DNA of 64,000 nucleotides from Apricaphanius iberus. Lineage: Eukaryota > Chordata > Actinopteri > Cyprinodontiformes > Aphaniidae. Positions 13,244 through 25,420 of this stretch are shown in pieces. The position numbers and the translations under genes were made by a program. Every line of letters begins with the position of its first letter. Within the stretch, counting starts at the first letter, position 1. The DNA lies in NCBI GenBank assembly GCA_028564705.1, contig JAPXFQ010000113.1:2356001-2420000 (forward strand). Reading direction: 5' to 3'. The notes under the pieces are model-generated. The model made no database searches and had not been told where the DNA came from. It worked only from the letters and a program-made list of their open reading frames with translations.

Positions 13244-14819
13244 CGTCACATTGCGGCCCTGAGAAGCTGTCACAGGGAAAATGCACAGCTGGAGAAGAGA
13301 TCCCAAAGGCGCTGAAACTGGCTAAATCAGAATCTCATATTACACATGAAAGAAATTCATGTCTTCATTTAAAAACTGATAGATATTAACATAAAGCAGA
13401 CAAGTCTAATAAAAACACAGGCATATCTTAAGCAGTTTGTGATCTAACATGTTGTGATCCTAATAATAATCATGGCGGCTCAGCATCATTGCATCGGACT
13501 GGTGGAGTCAAATTACCATAATTATTGCCATAATTAGCATAATCTCTGCACTAGTTTGTCTGTGTTACTTACTGTAACATACAGCACAGCAGAGACACCC
13601 AACAGCATGTTACGTGCTGCAGATAATAGCAAACCAAGCCCTCTTACTGACCTGTAAGAGACCCACACCACTTCCGGAACATAAACAAGACTATCCACAG
13701 CTCCTCTGCGCAAAACACACACAAACTTCCCTTTCTTGAAGCCACTTCTAATTTCGTTCCCACTTAAGCACTGCCCTCCTCTGACTGTCTGAGGTAGTGC
13801 ACAGCAGAGAAGTGACTCCTGAGGCTTCTTTTTTTTCACACCAAAAGGACTCTCAGGTTAAGTTTATCGCTTATCCATGGGGTGTATTAGGCAGATGACC
13901 AGACCCCCCTCCCGCCCTTCTAAGTTTCTATTCAGTACTATTTGTTGTTGCACTGCACCCCTTTGGCACCAGAGAGGAATCACTTCCTCAGTACATGATG
14001 TGGGAGGCATTCAAAGATAGACACTGACAGAAATGTGCATCTGTTGCCAAAAGCACTGGCATTACAATGACACAAGCAATGACTCTAAGATGGATGTGAT
14101 TTGACAAAAAAAAGTGGCAAATGCGTGAATTTGGACAAAAAATAGCAACTGGATTAAAAATAAAGCACAAACACAAGAGGGATGTAAGCAACTTGGAAAG
14201 TAAGTCAAATAATGTTGCTATGATACAAACAAAATTACTTTTTAACTTAAAAAAAGACTGTAAAAAAAGTACATCTATGCTGCCAGGTTGGCCTTTTGGT
14301 AAGGGTTTTATTTGCGTTGCTGTAATTTTAAGCTCAACCATCTGGTTACATGATTAAAATCAGCCTTGTTTTCATCCAAATGTTTTATAAAGAAAGAACA
14401 AATGGCTCCTCAGAATTTCTGAATTGAGGTTTTGGTTAAATGTTAACTGCAGTAGGAAACTTTTATTACCAACACTTGTTTTTGCTTTTCTTAAACTTTT
14501 ATGTTATTACGTTCTCTAGTGAGGAAATAAAATTATTTACATTTTATCTCCAATATATATGGAAAGGTTTTTCATTTAATTAAAAATGATTCTACATGGC
14601 TCTCACCTTTTTCTGTTGCTGGTCACAATTGTAATTGATGACCTACAGTTAAACTGCTCTGCCATATCATGTGAACTTTGTGTAGATGACACAGTTATAT
14701 ATACATAAAACAGAACAAGTCACACATCCTGCCTATATCAATAATACCCATGGGTGTCTCATTTAATCACCATTGTATTTAAAATTACATCTACCAATGT
14801 GTTTTCTTTTTTGAAGGTT
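13244..14819. other. Unassigned sequence
   Basis: Short unconvincing frames only. Confidence 0.6.
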
Positions 14820-14978
14820 CTGTGGTCATAGTAGCCCTTATTTGGCAGGCGACAGCATAGAAACAAGGAAAGGAGTCATGTGACAAAGGTCAGCAAGGAC
14901 GGAACATCCGCGATGAGGACTGAGGCTTCTGTACTTTGGGTACCCACACTAACCACTGCGCCACGTACCACTGCTCCA
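14820..14978 (-). mobile_element. tRNA-derived SINE
   Basis: Read on the minus strand, the head contains TGGCGCAGTGGTTAGTG (14947-14963), a good Pol III A-box. It is followed by the CAGTCCTCATCGCGG segment, a TTCCGTCC remnant at the B-box position, and a pyrimidine-rich body. This order matches a widespread fish tRNA-derived SINE whose body follows a GGTTCGAATCC-type B-box. Here the B-box is degraded, so transcription is unlikely. Confidence 0.7.
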
Positions 14979-15019
14979 AAGTGGTTTTCTATTAAAAAAC
15001 ACCTGTTAACCTGTGTTGG

Positions 15020-15110
15020 CTCCTAGTTCCCATGCGATCGGCACTCGCTTCCGGAGAGTGTAGGGGCGCCAACATTTACCCCGGCGGGAGTTTTCCAAAA
15101 TAAAATCAGA
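15020..15110. other. CpG-dense GC-rich block of unknown nature
   Basis: A short block much richer in GC and CpG than its AT-rich surroundings, with GCGATCGGC, TTCCGGAG, GGCGCC and CCGGCGGG. An AATAAA follows on the plus strand (near 15103). The minus strand reads TTGGCGCCCC, which resembles the start of some LTR-retrotransposon primer-binding sites, but I found no LTR around it. It directly follows the SINE at 14820-14978. Confidence 0.4.
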
Positions 15111-17205
15111 GCTGAGAGACAGAGAGTGAAATAATGCACAGACACAGAATTTCTGTTTCACACTCATACACATCTGCAGATGGGGAACAGTCAGAACTGA
15201 GTTGAACTGAACTGAACCGTCGTATACAGGGGTGTACCATTTTTATTAAAGAAGAACAAAGAACGTAGTCACATGTCTATTCTCCTCCCCCTAGATTTTA
15301 TTACACCAAACGTTTATTCTCAAGGTTTCCTGAGTTATCGCTGTAACCGTCCGGTCTGTTTATGACTGTCTACTCCCTACTCTGTTTCTTATCTCCGCAT
15401 CCCACTTTTACCACATGCAATAAACTTAGCCTAGAGTTTTACGACTTAAAAGCTTACCCCCATAAACAATACTTGACAAAACATTTCTTTACTATCATGC
15501 AAGCTAATTAAAACAGACTTTTACTTTCTGAATACTAACTAAAGATTATATAAACATATTCAATACGAGACTGTTATATAAAGTAGCCCTAAAAAATATG
15601 AATCACGACACCATTCTTATCAAAATCATAAACTCTATACATATAAACCATTTCCATTAAGAGTAAGTGATATAACCAAAGTGGTGTAATAAGCAAAAAC
15701 ATAATGATAGTTTAAAATAATCATATTTTTTGACTCTTTACACTGTTTTACTTTTGTATCTAGCAGTTACTCTAGATATGCTTTACATATTACATTCTGA
15801 GTGCATGTTTCACAAAGAAGAATTGCTGGTGACATATTACTTCCTATCTCTATCTCCTGGCAGTAGAGAGGCAGTAGAAGCTTACTTTGGTGGTGGCCCT
15901 ACATGGACCAGCCATTAACTTCACGCTACTGGTCCAGCTAGTCTGTGTACAATCATTGTACTAAATGAAGATTCCAAGTGAGTAATCTCTCCCAGGTAAA
16001 GTATTGAAAATATTGATTGCGTGTAACCTTTCACCAGAAACACAGTTAAGAAATCCTAAACTATCTTTTTAAGTAGGACATAATTAAGCTACCTGCTGGG
16101 TCTGATCAGCGTTTGTGAGTGTCATCAGCAGTAAGTATGATATACACTACAAAGCCTGTCAGGGTGATTTCTCATCGCTCACCACGGCCGTCCCACTTTC
16201 ATGGATAAAGACCCACACGCACACAAGCACACAAATTAATATCCACAAGTAAATCTGTGACCTGCAGAAGGCAGCCCCGACCTGCCATCCAACAGCTTCC
16301 CAGTGGATCCACCCCAAAACACATGGTTCTGCTCTTCCTCCCTCAATCTCACAACCCTAAAAACTAAGGAAGGACAAAAGCTTATTGAGAAGAATTATTA
16401 TTCACTAGTGCTATAGTTTAAAATGTAGATTTGTACTCCGATTATTTTATCAAATGAATTAACTGAAAGTGTTTGAATCTATGTGCATTCCACCTTCATT
16501 TATCTGTCCATACACATGCAGCGTAGGATAATTCAGAAGTCTAAATTATTATTTGTTTATGGATAGTATAAGACACATGATGTTGCAATATCTAAATGCC
16601 AAAATATTTCTCACAATAAGTAATTGTGTCTAGCCTAGTGCTGTCTAATTCCTGTCAGTATGTCCCTTTATGAAGTGATGCTGATTTGTGCAATAAAAAA
16701 GAACCCCTTAAATAAAGATGAGTCCTTCCATTATAATTTCATTTAGAAGACAGAACAACTTTTTTTTTAGTTGTCTTGCTGTTGACTGAGTTGACTACTT
16801 GACGGTCTCACTGAAAACCTTTGCTAATAGAAACGTTCTGTGGCAGAGCAACAGATAAGACAAAAACACATTTTCAGCAATAGGAATAATGTAGCAGGCT
16901 AAGTCTCAACAGCTAGAAATACAAAAATTAGCCTCTACCACTGAGACCCATGTTGATGTTAAGCTAAACTGATCAAACGTGAGCTACATATTCCTTGTAA
17001 AAGTTTATATATAGAAATAAAAACTCCCAAGATTTCCTCAAAATATTATTTTAAAAAATCTTTTCCTTTTTTGCCAATAAAAGTATTATCTGGTATTGTG
17101 AGCTACGCTTTTGATTATACACTTTGGAATGCATGTATTCATGTTTGTGTGTCTTTGTGAAGAACTGATGGCCTGTTTCCGCCTGTTGACCAGTGGAAAA
17201 TGCCA
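15111..17205. other. Unassigned sequence
   Basis: AT-rich. No gene or repeat recognised. Confidence 0.6.
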
Positions 17206-17222
17206 TCACACACACACACACA
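17206..17222. repeat. CA microsatellite
   Basis: About eight CA units. Confidence 0.85.
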
Positions 17223-17496
17223 TAAACATTGCATCCAAGCAAGGATTAGTCCATTAGCAAGAACCTCGCCTAAAGAGATTCGAAATTACGATGTCTATTG
17301 GAGAAATGGGTCGAAGCGATGATGAGTTTGGGAAGATGCACTGATGGAGGCTAAGATGATTCAGTGTGGGGGTGAAGTCTTCTGCAATTTATCTTTTTTC
17401 AAGCCTGCTCAGGACCCCAGAGACAAAACCTGAAAGAAAAAGATGTTAAAAAAGCCTATGACAGTGAGAGAATGAGTAGATGAAGGGATGAGAAAA

Positions 17497-17547
17497 GGAT
17501 CGAAGGGATGAGGCTGGATCGAAGGGATGAGGCTGGATAGAGGGATG
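17497..17547. repeat. 19-bp tandem duplication
   Basis: The unit GGATCGAAGGGATGAGGCT occurs at 17497-17515 and again, identical, at 17516-17534. A partial diverged third unit follows at 17535-17547. The identity suggests recent slippage. Confidence 0.9.
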
Positions 17548-17894
17548 CAAAAAAAGATTGAGACATACACAGATTGCTAATTGGAGATAAGGTCCAGGAG
17601 TGAGACACCAGGGGAAGCGAGTTTGGGGAGATTACTGAGTGAGAGATGGATATGGGGCGTGGGCTTGCTCTCAAACTTAAGTGAACGCATGAATTCCATG
17701 TGTAGAAAACTGATAGCTGAACTCCTTTTGTATACAGTATCATGATTATCAAAAAACATTATTGGGGGTTCTTGGGGAAAAAATGTAAATAAAAATAATT
17801 ACTTCCACATTCCAAACAAACCTCATAAATCCTTCTTGTTCTTTACTTGAATCTGTTTTCTTTTCCCCTGCACATGTTTGCTTCCCTTCAACAG

Positions 17895-18004
17895 GACACA
17901 GGAGTGGACAGAAGCTGGACGAAAGTCATCGAGGACATTCAAGGCCACAGGAACAATCATGGACCTTGTCTGTACAGTCACCAAATGGCTACTGCTTGGT
18001 TAGC
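17895..18004 (+). other. Exon-like segment with splice-site-like ends
   Basis: A pyrimidine-rich stretch ending in CAG (to 17894) is followed by about 110 bases and then GTAAGC (from 18005). One frame is open through the whole segment. Another frame has an ATG near 17963 with A at -3 and G at +4; it would start MDLVCTVTKWLLL, a plausible signal-peptide start, but then meets a TAG unless splicing uses the weaker GT just before it. I recognise no protein and see no neighbouring exon. It could be a non-coding RNA exon, a 5' coding exon of a gene with large introns, or chance. Confidence 0.2.
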
Positions 18005-21000
18005 TGTAAGCTCCATTTTGGGACCTTTGGTTCCCACATTTAATTAAAAATCCATTATCACCTCTCAGGGTTGTGAGCAGCACTTTAGCCCATAGTATTC
18101 TGATCTGAATTCCTAATTGGTCCTAAATAGATAAATAGCCTTTTAATGCTATCAGTCTTTGAGACATACATTTTCTTCAACTAGTTTTAATCCACACTCA
18201 AATTAATCCCGCTCTTTGCTAAATAAAGAAAGTGCATCCAACATTTAACTCGGTTCTAGAGTATACCAACCCACACAGCAGAAGAAGACCTTGTTGTAGA
18301 CCTTGCAGGCAAACCGTTGTTTAGGTGGTAAATTAAAATTCAAAAGGTGATACTGCAAAAGTACCTTGAACAGATGCACACGGGCACGCCCTGATTGGCT
18401 GAGTGAGTGAAATAACAAAAAGAGACGATGGCTTAAACAAGAAAGACTGAGGTGAAAACAAGTGTTTCATCTAAAGTGAAGAGAACAGAAAGAAAAGGTG
18501 AAGTCCCCTTCACATCCCAGCGCCATTCTCCTTTCATCATTACCTCGATGAGTGTGGCCAGGCTCCAGCTCCCCTAGCAGAAACTAAGTGGCTTGCTGGC
18601 ATATGGTGTAACCTCCATTTGAGTGCTAAAAGCTGGATATTGTTTTTGTGGAGCAGATGTTGGCGGGCCTGGCAAACGGCACAGCTGACTGGGCGACACA
18701 GCTGGGAACGGTGTGTGTGTGACCCACATACAGGGGGAGCGGTTGTCAACTGAGAGCCACAACCTTAATGGGGAATGACAAAACATAATGCAACGTTTGT
18801 TCCTTCATTGTCTCTACAAGCTGTGAGCTCATTAATAAAGACTGTTTTAGGTGTTACAACTTGCATTCCTCTGCTTTACTCGTTAAAACCAGTGACATTT
18901 CTTTTTATGTGAGGAATGTGACATACCACCCAGGGCATCACCTGTTCAAGGGGCAGTGAAGCACTCACTGGGAAAAAAAAGGTATTTCAGCTACCCCCTG
19001 AAGAAGTTTTGTATAATGTATTTGCTTTTACGGTCAGTGTCAGAAGGACCTACCCTTCTGGTGTCCTGTGTAAGCAATAACGTACCATAGCTGAAAAGCC
19101 TTAACAACAATATCTGCACAAGGGAAAATATCCTAAAATCACTTCAAAATTGGATATAATAATCATTGCATGATTTAAGGACTTAATGCAATTTGTTTTA
19201 AGAAAAAAAAATATGCTGTCTGAGAACTAGAAAGTTTATGCTAGAATCACACTGATTAGAACTGAAGGATAAACACACCAACCTTTTTCCTTAACTGTGG
19301 TTGTTCATAGTGGCCCAGTAATGTAGGGATCTAGTTTAAGTCTAAGAGTTTGCTCCTAAAATGCCAAAAATGTGTTTGAAAGTGTCCCGTCCAGACCACA
19401 ACTCACCCTAATCCGATTTAGAGAATTACAAGGCTTTATTCACAAATGACCGCTTTAATTTGGTCAGGTTTATTTAAGCTAATAAATGCAGGATTGTCAA
19501 GAACTTCAGTCCTATGTGTGTGTGCTTATGTGTGCCTCTCAAAAACCAAAAAAACATCATGTTTTCAACTGGAATTAACTGAGCTTCCGTGGCTAAATTT
19601 GAGCTAATGAAAACGAACCGAGGACATTTAAAAGTCTTGACTGATTTTCCTAAACCCAGAAGTGTCCAGATGCCAAAAGTGGACAAATGAAGATTATGCT
19701 GAGATTATAATAAGGATGCCAAAGCCATTATCCAGTCTACTTTGACAAATGTTGTGCCTCTCTGTGAGCAGATGGGACCAAGAGTTTGGGTGGGGAAACA
19801 GGCAGAGTATCCTTCACCCAGTTGGCGAGAAAACACAGGGAGAAACAGCAAGCCAAGGCTCTGTCCAGAATTCCCCAAATTACATTTACGTTTATGCACA
19901 AGTATTCGTAACAGCCTATGCTTGATTAAAACTTAAATTACAATAGAAAAAATATATATAAAATCAACTTCAAGTTATCACATACTAAAAACAGAGTATT
20001 TTAATTGAAAATATATTAGTATCTTATTGATAAATTATCTAATAACCAACGCATACCTTAACATTTGACACTAGTGCTTCTTCATAATGAGAGTGTTAAG
20101 TGCCATATGTTGTGGGCTGAGGAAAAACTAACTGGCCAGAGGTTGCTGTGATTACTGTTTCCCCTAGTGAGCAAGGATTAGAGGGGCCTGTCACTCAGCA
20201 GGGTCATACTGAGCCCAGACACGACTTAAAAAGTCATTTAGTGAATTAAGATGTCCCCTGTTGGCCTCCAATCAACAGAAACAAACAAAAAGAGCATTGA
20301 TGATGAGCAATCAAAAAATACTTTCCAAAACCTGAGGCTTCCCCTCATAATCTGTTTGTTTTGAAGTTGTTCGCCTTGGCGTCTTTGAAACAAGGTCCTA
20401 AGGGCAAAATCTTAAGTGCTAAAAGGGATGTCAAATTAATTTTTTCTCTTGTTTCTAAAGACATTTCTGTCTCTTTTTTTAGTTCTGACGAAGAAGAGAA
20501 AGCATCTTTAAGAAAGAAGAGAAGACGTTCAGCTGCCCTCTGCTTAAGTGGGCTCATCATGTACCAGATGACTGAGAATCTACATGGCTGGAGGTCATTG
20601 AGCCACTCTTTTTGAATATGGCATAATTTAGTTTAAAATGCAAAGGCATCGGAATTGACAAAAAAAACTAAAAGTTGTACCATAAAGCTACCATGAAAAT
20701 GAAGTTGCACTAAGAAATCAGATGGGGACAAGAAATTGAATATTTTCAGTTTGATCGACCAACACCAGTGATCATCATGTCCGAATTTCAAAATTCAGTT
20801 TTATTTCAAGTCAATAAAAGGAGCATACATAAGATCACCTTAAGTAAACACTATTTGGTGTGGAAGTTGCTTCTGCACAAAGAAGACCTAAAAAAAATCT
20901 CCCAATATCTGCAAGGTGTGAATATGAAATCAGAGGACGCAGAGAAGTATAATAAGCATTTTAATATGAGCTTTATTTTCCGTAGATTAGCAATGGGTTG

Positions 21001-22751
21001 GCCTCTTCATCTACAACAGCTATTAGACCTCAATGCAGTCGGGATTTCTGACTGAGAATTATTTGAAGCCTCCCTTGAGTTTTCGCTCGATGTCCATTTC
21101 CTGTCAAATTATAAAGCCCAGTTGTTCCTCTAGAACAATCCTTGTTTTTTGAAGTTACAACAGATCTACTGTTCATGTAGCATTTGTTTTATCTTTTTAA
21201 CAACCCTTTGACTTTTCAATATGCTGCATTTGGACATATTGAGCTGTAGTTTGTAAATGTCACAGTTAAGGTAAGGGTTAACAGTCTGAAGGTAATACAT
21301 ACACTGACGACAGTAATCTCAGCCAAGATGAGTGCAATAATCACTAATATGAGAGTCTAACAAAAGGTTAAGAAGTAAATTCCATAATCATTTTCGTTTA
21401 ATTACATAAACAGTACAAAACATGTACTGAAGTAACTGTGTTATGACAACATCTACGCTAATAATTTAAATAAGTAGTGATGCTGCAAAGGCTCAAATTT
21501 ATTGTTTTTGAATTAAGTTTAATCACAGCTCAAGAGGAGAAATCTCAATGCTCTAAAATAAGTCTGGGTTGGTCAAAAATTTGCAAAATATGAATATGGG
21601 AAATTTGCTAGAAAACAGATTTTTGGGTGTAAAAATATTCCATTGTAGTCCATTACCTGTTCACTGTGCAGTATGTGTGTTGACTGTTATAAATAACTTA
21701 ATAAATACATAAATACATTAGCTCAAATGCATTAATAATAATCACTGGGCATAAAACTCTCACTGGTGCATCTCTACATGACAATCCACCCAAATTTAAA
21801 GAACCTGAGGAGGATTAGCATAGAAGTTGCACAGTGGGGCTATCACAGCATTTCAGGAACTGTACACGTGTCTTTTTTTCTTTTTTCTTTTTTTTTGCAT
21901 CCTCTAATTTGCTTTCAAAAATGTTTCAGGGCTCTATAGTCACATTTACTGAGTGAATGGACAGCTAACAAAATAAAACACGTTTGGCTTTTCTACTTTG
22001 GGCAACAGCAAGAGGTACCTTCGGTTCAGGTAAATCCTTTAGGTAATTTATTTCTCATAACTTTAAAGGATGCTTTAATAGGAGTTAGATCATGACTTCT
22101 CTTCACAAACCCACTTCACGCTCTACTGTGCAGGTTACAGAGATTACATCCAGGCTGCTTGATACTGCTTCTGTGTGCAGCCTCTGGAAGGACAGATTGA
22201 ATGGTGTCGTTTTGACAGAAGTTATGAATACTGATCAGACCTCATCACTGACAGGCTTCTGATAGACGTTCAGGGCCTCTGGGACTAAGCAAATGATTTG
22301 ACAGGAAGATGTAAAGAGGTGGTGCTACTGAAGAGACAGAGGTTGGTGGGCGGGTAAGCACCAAAAAGTAGATCATAAAAACATGTCTGAAATTTCTGTT
22401 CAGAAAGAAAATTATGATAATGTTTATTGTGCAAAAAATTTAAAACACAATTAAAATATGGTATCTTTCAGTTTAGTTATTCAAGGAGGGTCACACTACA
22501 GTAAAAAACAAATAAATTAACAGACTATATCAAGAAAAAAATAATAATTTACATTTGTTCTTTTTTCAATACATTTTAAGTTTTGTTGGATGCAGTAAAA
22601 TTGATTTTCTTAACATTTGTTTTTCTGTGTGAAACTAATGTTTTTTTCTGATTTAGTAAAAAAAAAGATTTTGTGAAAGGTAAAATGTTTTTTGTTAGTT
22701 TTTATCATCATGTTAAATGCTTCAACCAATATTTTTTTAGATTCACATTTT
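18005..22751. other. Unassigned sequence
   Basis: A GC-richer patch at 18500-18790 has overlapping frames on the minus strand without similarity. The remainder is AT-rich. No transposon recognised over nearly 5 kb. Confidence 0.6.
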
Positions 22752-22890
22752 AAATCAATTCAGTGTATTTATGCAGCGCCAAATCATAAATATCACTCCA
22801 GTACTCCTTGTCCTGATGAAGCATGTGGCGAATGTGGAGAGAACAAGTCCCTCTTTTCAGTCGGAAACTAGAACCAGACTTAACATGAAA
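22752..22890 (-). mobile_element. L2-like LINE 3' tail fragment
   Basis: The plus-strand text (AATTCAGTGTATTTATGCAG, then GCGCCAAATCA, later GAACAAGTCCCTCTTTTCAG) is a diverged reverse complement of the 3' untranslated end of the L2 copy that ends at about 29490. Only the tail is present. This is the usual result of 5'-truncated insertion. Confidence 0.6.
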
Positions 22891-23129
22891 CCTTCAAGAA
22901 TATTTTGGTAGAGGACAATGATGCAGAAAAACACAGAAGAACAGTTCAGTAAGTGTTTTATCTAGAAAAAAAGTGGGTTGAATGATACGGTGCAGTTTCA
23001 GTACCAAAATTAAGACTACTTCCCTTCAGTACAAGGCTATACCTATTCTGAAGCTGAAATTAAGCTGACTATTGATAGGCCAGTGCAGGCAGCTAAGAGA
23101 CAGACAGCTAAATAATGTTAGCAATGGAC

Positions 23130-23383
23130 GGGCGACTGTGGCTCAGTGGTAGAGTAGTTGGCTTGCAATCGGAGGGTCGTAGGTTCGATTCCAGCTTCCT
23201 CCAGTCACATGTCGATGTGCCCCTGGGCAAGGTACTTAACCCCCAAATTCTACATTGTCCTACCGAGCCATGTTGGGTGTCGGTGTATGAATGCGAGTGT
23301 GAATGGGTGAATGTGGCTTCAATGTAAAGCGCTTTGAGTGGTCAGTAAGACTAGAAAAGCGCTATATAAGTTCAGTCCATTTA
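23130..23383 (+). mobile_element. Full-length tRNA-derived SINE with L2-like tail
   Basis: The head resembles a tRNA: A-box TGGCTCAGTGGTAGAG at 23139-23154 and B-box GGTTCGATTCC at 23182-23192, about 28 bases apart. The body contains a CCCTGGGCAAGGTACTTAAC segment and GTGTGAATGGGTGAATG. The tail reads AAAGCGCTTTGAGTGGTC and then AAAAGCGCTATATAAG, similar to the end of fish L2 LINEs, whose machinery probably mobilised it. Both Pol III boxes look intact, making this the best preserved mobile element of the window. No clear target duplication was found. Confidence 0.88.
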
Positions 23384-23719
23384 GGCAGGTGATAGCATTT
23401 GATAGGCTAGCGACTAGCATGTCTATGATAGCCACCCACTGAATTGTTTACTCCCTCTGCGGTCTATTCGTCATTGCTTCTGTATATAATTTAAATTAAA
23501 TTATTGTTTAGCAAACAACTTGAGTTGCATCTCCACAGATGTCACACTAATCCCCATAATCTATTTTTCCACACATTTGTGAACAAGATCCAGAGATACT
23601 TTAAATCCTCTACTCACGGCAGGATCTTGTCCCCCACCTGGAGACGCTACTCTCTTACCTTCCATACTGTCTTTGAATTTGATCCAGAAAGTCTTTGTTG
23701 GCTGATTCAAATTCCATTC

Positions 23720-25420
23720 ATGTAAAAATACTCTTTTGATCCCAGAGGAAAATTAAGTGTTGTGTTGCACTATTTCATTCTTCAAGGAGTTGTTGTAGAT
23801 GTTGATGGCTGTAGGCAGGAAGGCCCTCCTGTAGAAGTCTATCTTGCAGGGAACTAAAGAATCATCACACTCTCTGTATTCACCTTCTTGTCCATTTTTG
23901 ATACGCCTAACAATTGCAGGGTTACCTGCAGATGACAGGCCTCGGACTTATACTGGAAGTCTGAGATGTACATAGTGAAAAGGAATGGTGAGAGTGCAGT
24001 CCTTTGTGGTGCTCCTGTGCTGCTGACCAGCTGGTTTGACACACAATTCTTTAGTCTCGCAAACTTTGGTCTGTTTGTCAGGTAGTCATTGATCCAGCTG
24101 ATTGTTGAGGCCTACACCTGTGTCTTCTTGAGTTTCTGACAAAGCAAATCAGGCTGAAGTGCTTTAAATGCACTGGAGAAATCAAAGAACATTATTCTCA
24201 CAGTGCTGCCAGTTTTGTCGAGATGACAGTGGATTAGTTAAAGCAGGCCGATGATGGCCTCTTAAACTCCAACTCTACGGCAATAAGATAACTGCAGCGG
24301 GTCTTGTCATGTTCTTTTTTCCTTACTCACGGGTCCGCAGGAATCTCTCTGGGACCTTTCATGAGGAATGTCAGGGCAATAGGTCTGTAGTCATTAATGA
24401 CTGATGGGTGATTTGTCATTGGCACTGGAACAAGATCATTGTGATGTGGAGGACACTATCTGGACCTGCATCCTTGTCCAACTGCTTCTTCACCTGAGAC
24501 AGACAAGTTGGAAGGGAAGGCAAAGAGGATAGCAGTATCTTCTGACTTGGTTGAAGACACACTTTTGGAAGCAGAAAAGTCCGTGACTGAGGTGAAGGAT
24601 AAAACGTCCAAGGTGTGACAGGAAACCTGCGGGTCAGAGGAGGGTGGGATTTCTATTTGGCTGGCTAAAAAAAAGGAGGGTGCTGAGCTTTTTCCTGGAC
24701 TGAACCTGTTCAAGAATGTGTTCCATTGTGGCTCTGTCCAGACTTCCATCTGTCCAATTCTTCCTGTGCTTAAAGCTTGTAATCTTCCTCCCTGAACAGA
24801 CATCTGATATTCTTCCTCTGTGGTTTGCTTTCCAGCTTCTTCCTGTATGCATCCTTGCTGTCTCTGATCCTGGCTTCAAGTTTCTTCTGCAGACTCCTAA
24901 ATGATTCCTTGCCTCCCTCACTAAAGACATCTTTTTCTTGTTCAGCAGTTCCTTCAGCTCACTGGTGATCCAATGTTTCTTATTAGGGAAGCATCTAACT
25001 GTTCTGGTGGGGATGATGTTGTCCACACAGAAGTTTATATAGACAGTCATACACTCAATCAGGGTATTGGTGTCCTCTCCATGTGCTTGGGAAAGACTCA
25101 TCCAGTTTGTAATTTCAAAACAACACTGCAGGCCTCCTCAGCTTCCTGTGACCATATTCTCACAGTTTGGTTCATGCACGTTGGCAGCCCATTGTGCTGA
25201 GAGTGACAGTCTGATTCCTGAGCTTGTGAGTCAGTCGTACCATTACATCTCTGGAGCAGGCCTCAGCCCTCATTCCTCGTATTAGCCTGACTTTGATGGA
25301 CACATGCTCCAGCTGTGCTTGGCAGGACGGTCTTTTTCAGAAACTCAACAAAAAAATGGCAACCACAATGATTGGGTCGACACACTCCAGTGCCCCCAGA
25401 CCACAGCTAACAAAAATCAC
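23720..25420 (-). mobile_element. Rex1-like non-LTR retrotransposon, decayed
   Basis: Read on the minus strand this is the later part of a LINE ORF2. Near 25.3-25.1 kb lies the region after the endonuclease domain. The frame at 25101-24634 carries the linker with CFPNKKHWITSELKELLNKK. A shifted frame then matches the start of the copy at 41139. Reverse transcriptase motif A is visible (MFFDFSSAF, near 24190), followed by ISWINDYL and the LSPFLFTMY segment. The YSDD catalytic box has been deleted (near 23920). The 3' end reads CCTCTGGGATCAAAAGAG. Frameshifts and stops break it throughout, so it is inactive. Rex1 (CR1/L2 superfamily) is my assignment by recognition. Confidence 0.85.

Noticed and set aside
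23130..23202. Looks like a tRNA gene (A- and B-box at tRNA spacing)
   Set aside because: The tRNA-like part runs straight into a SINE body and L2-like tail, and the cloverleaf stems do not pair well, so it is a SINE head.
24456..24803. 115-codon minus-strand frame as a host gene
   Set aside because: Part of the broken Rex1-like LINE; it aligns with the start of the frame at 41139.
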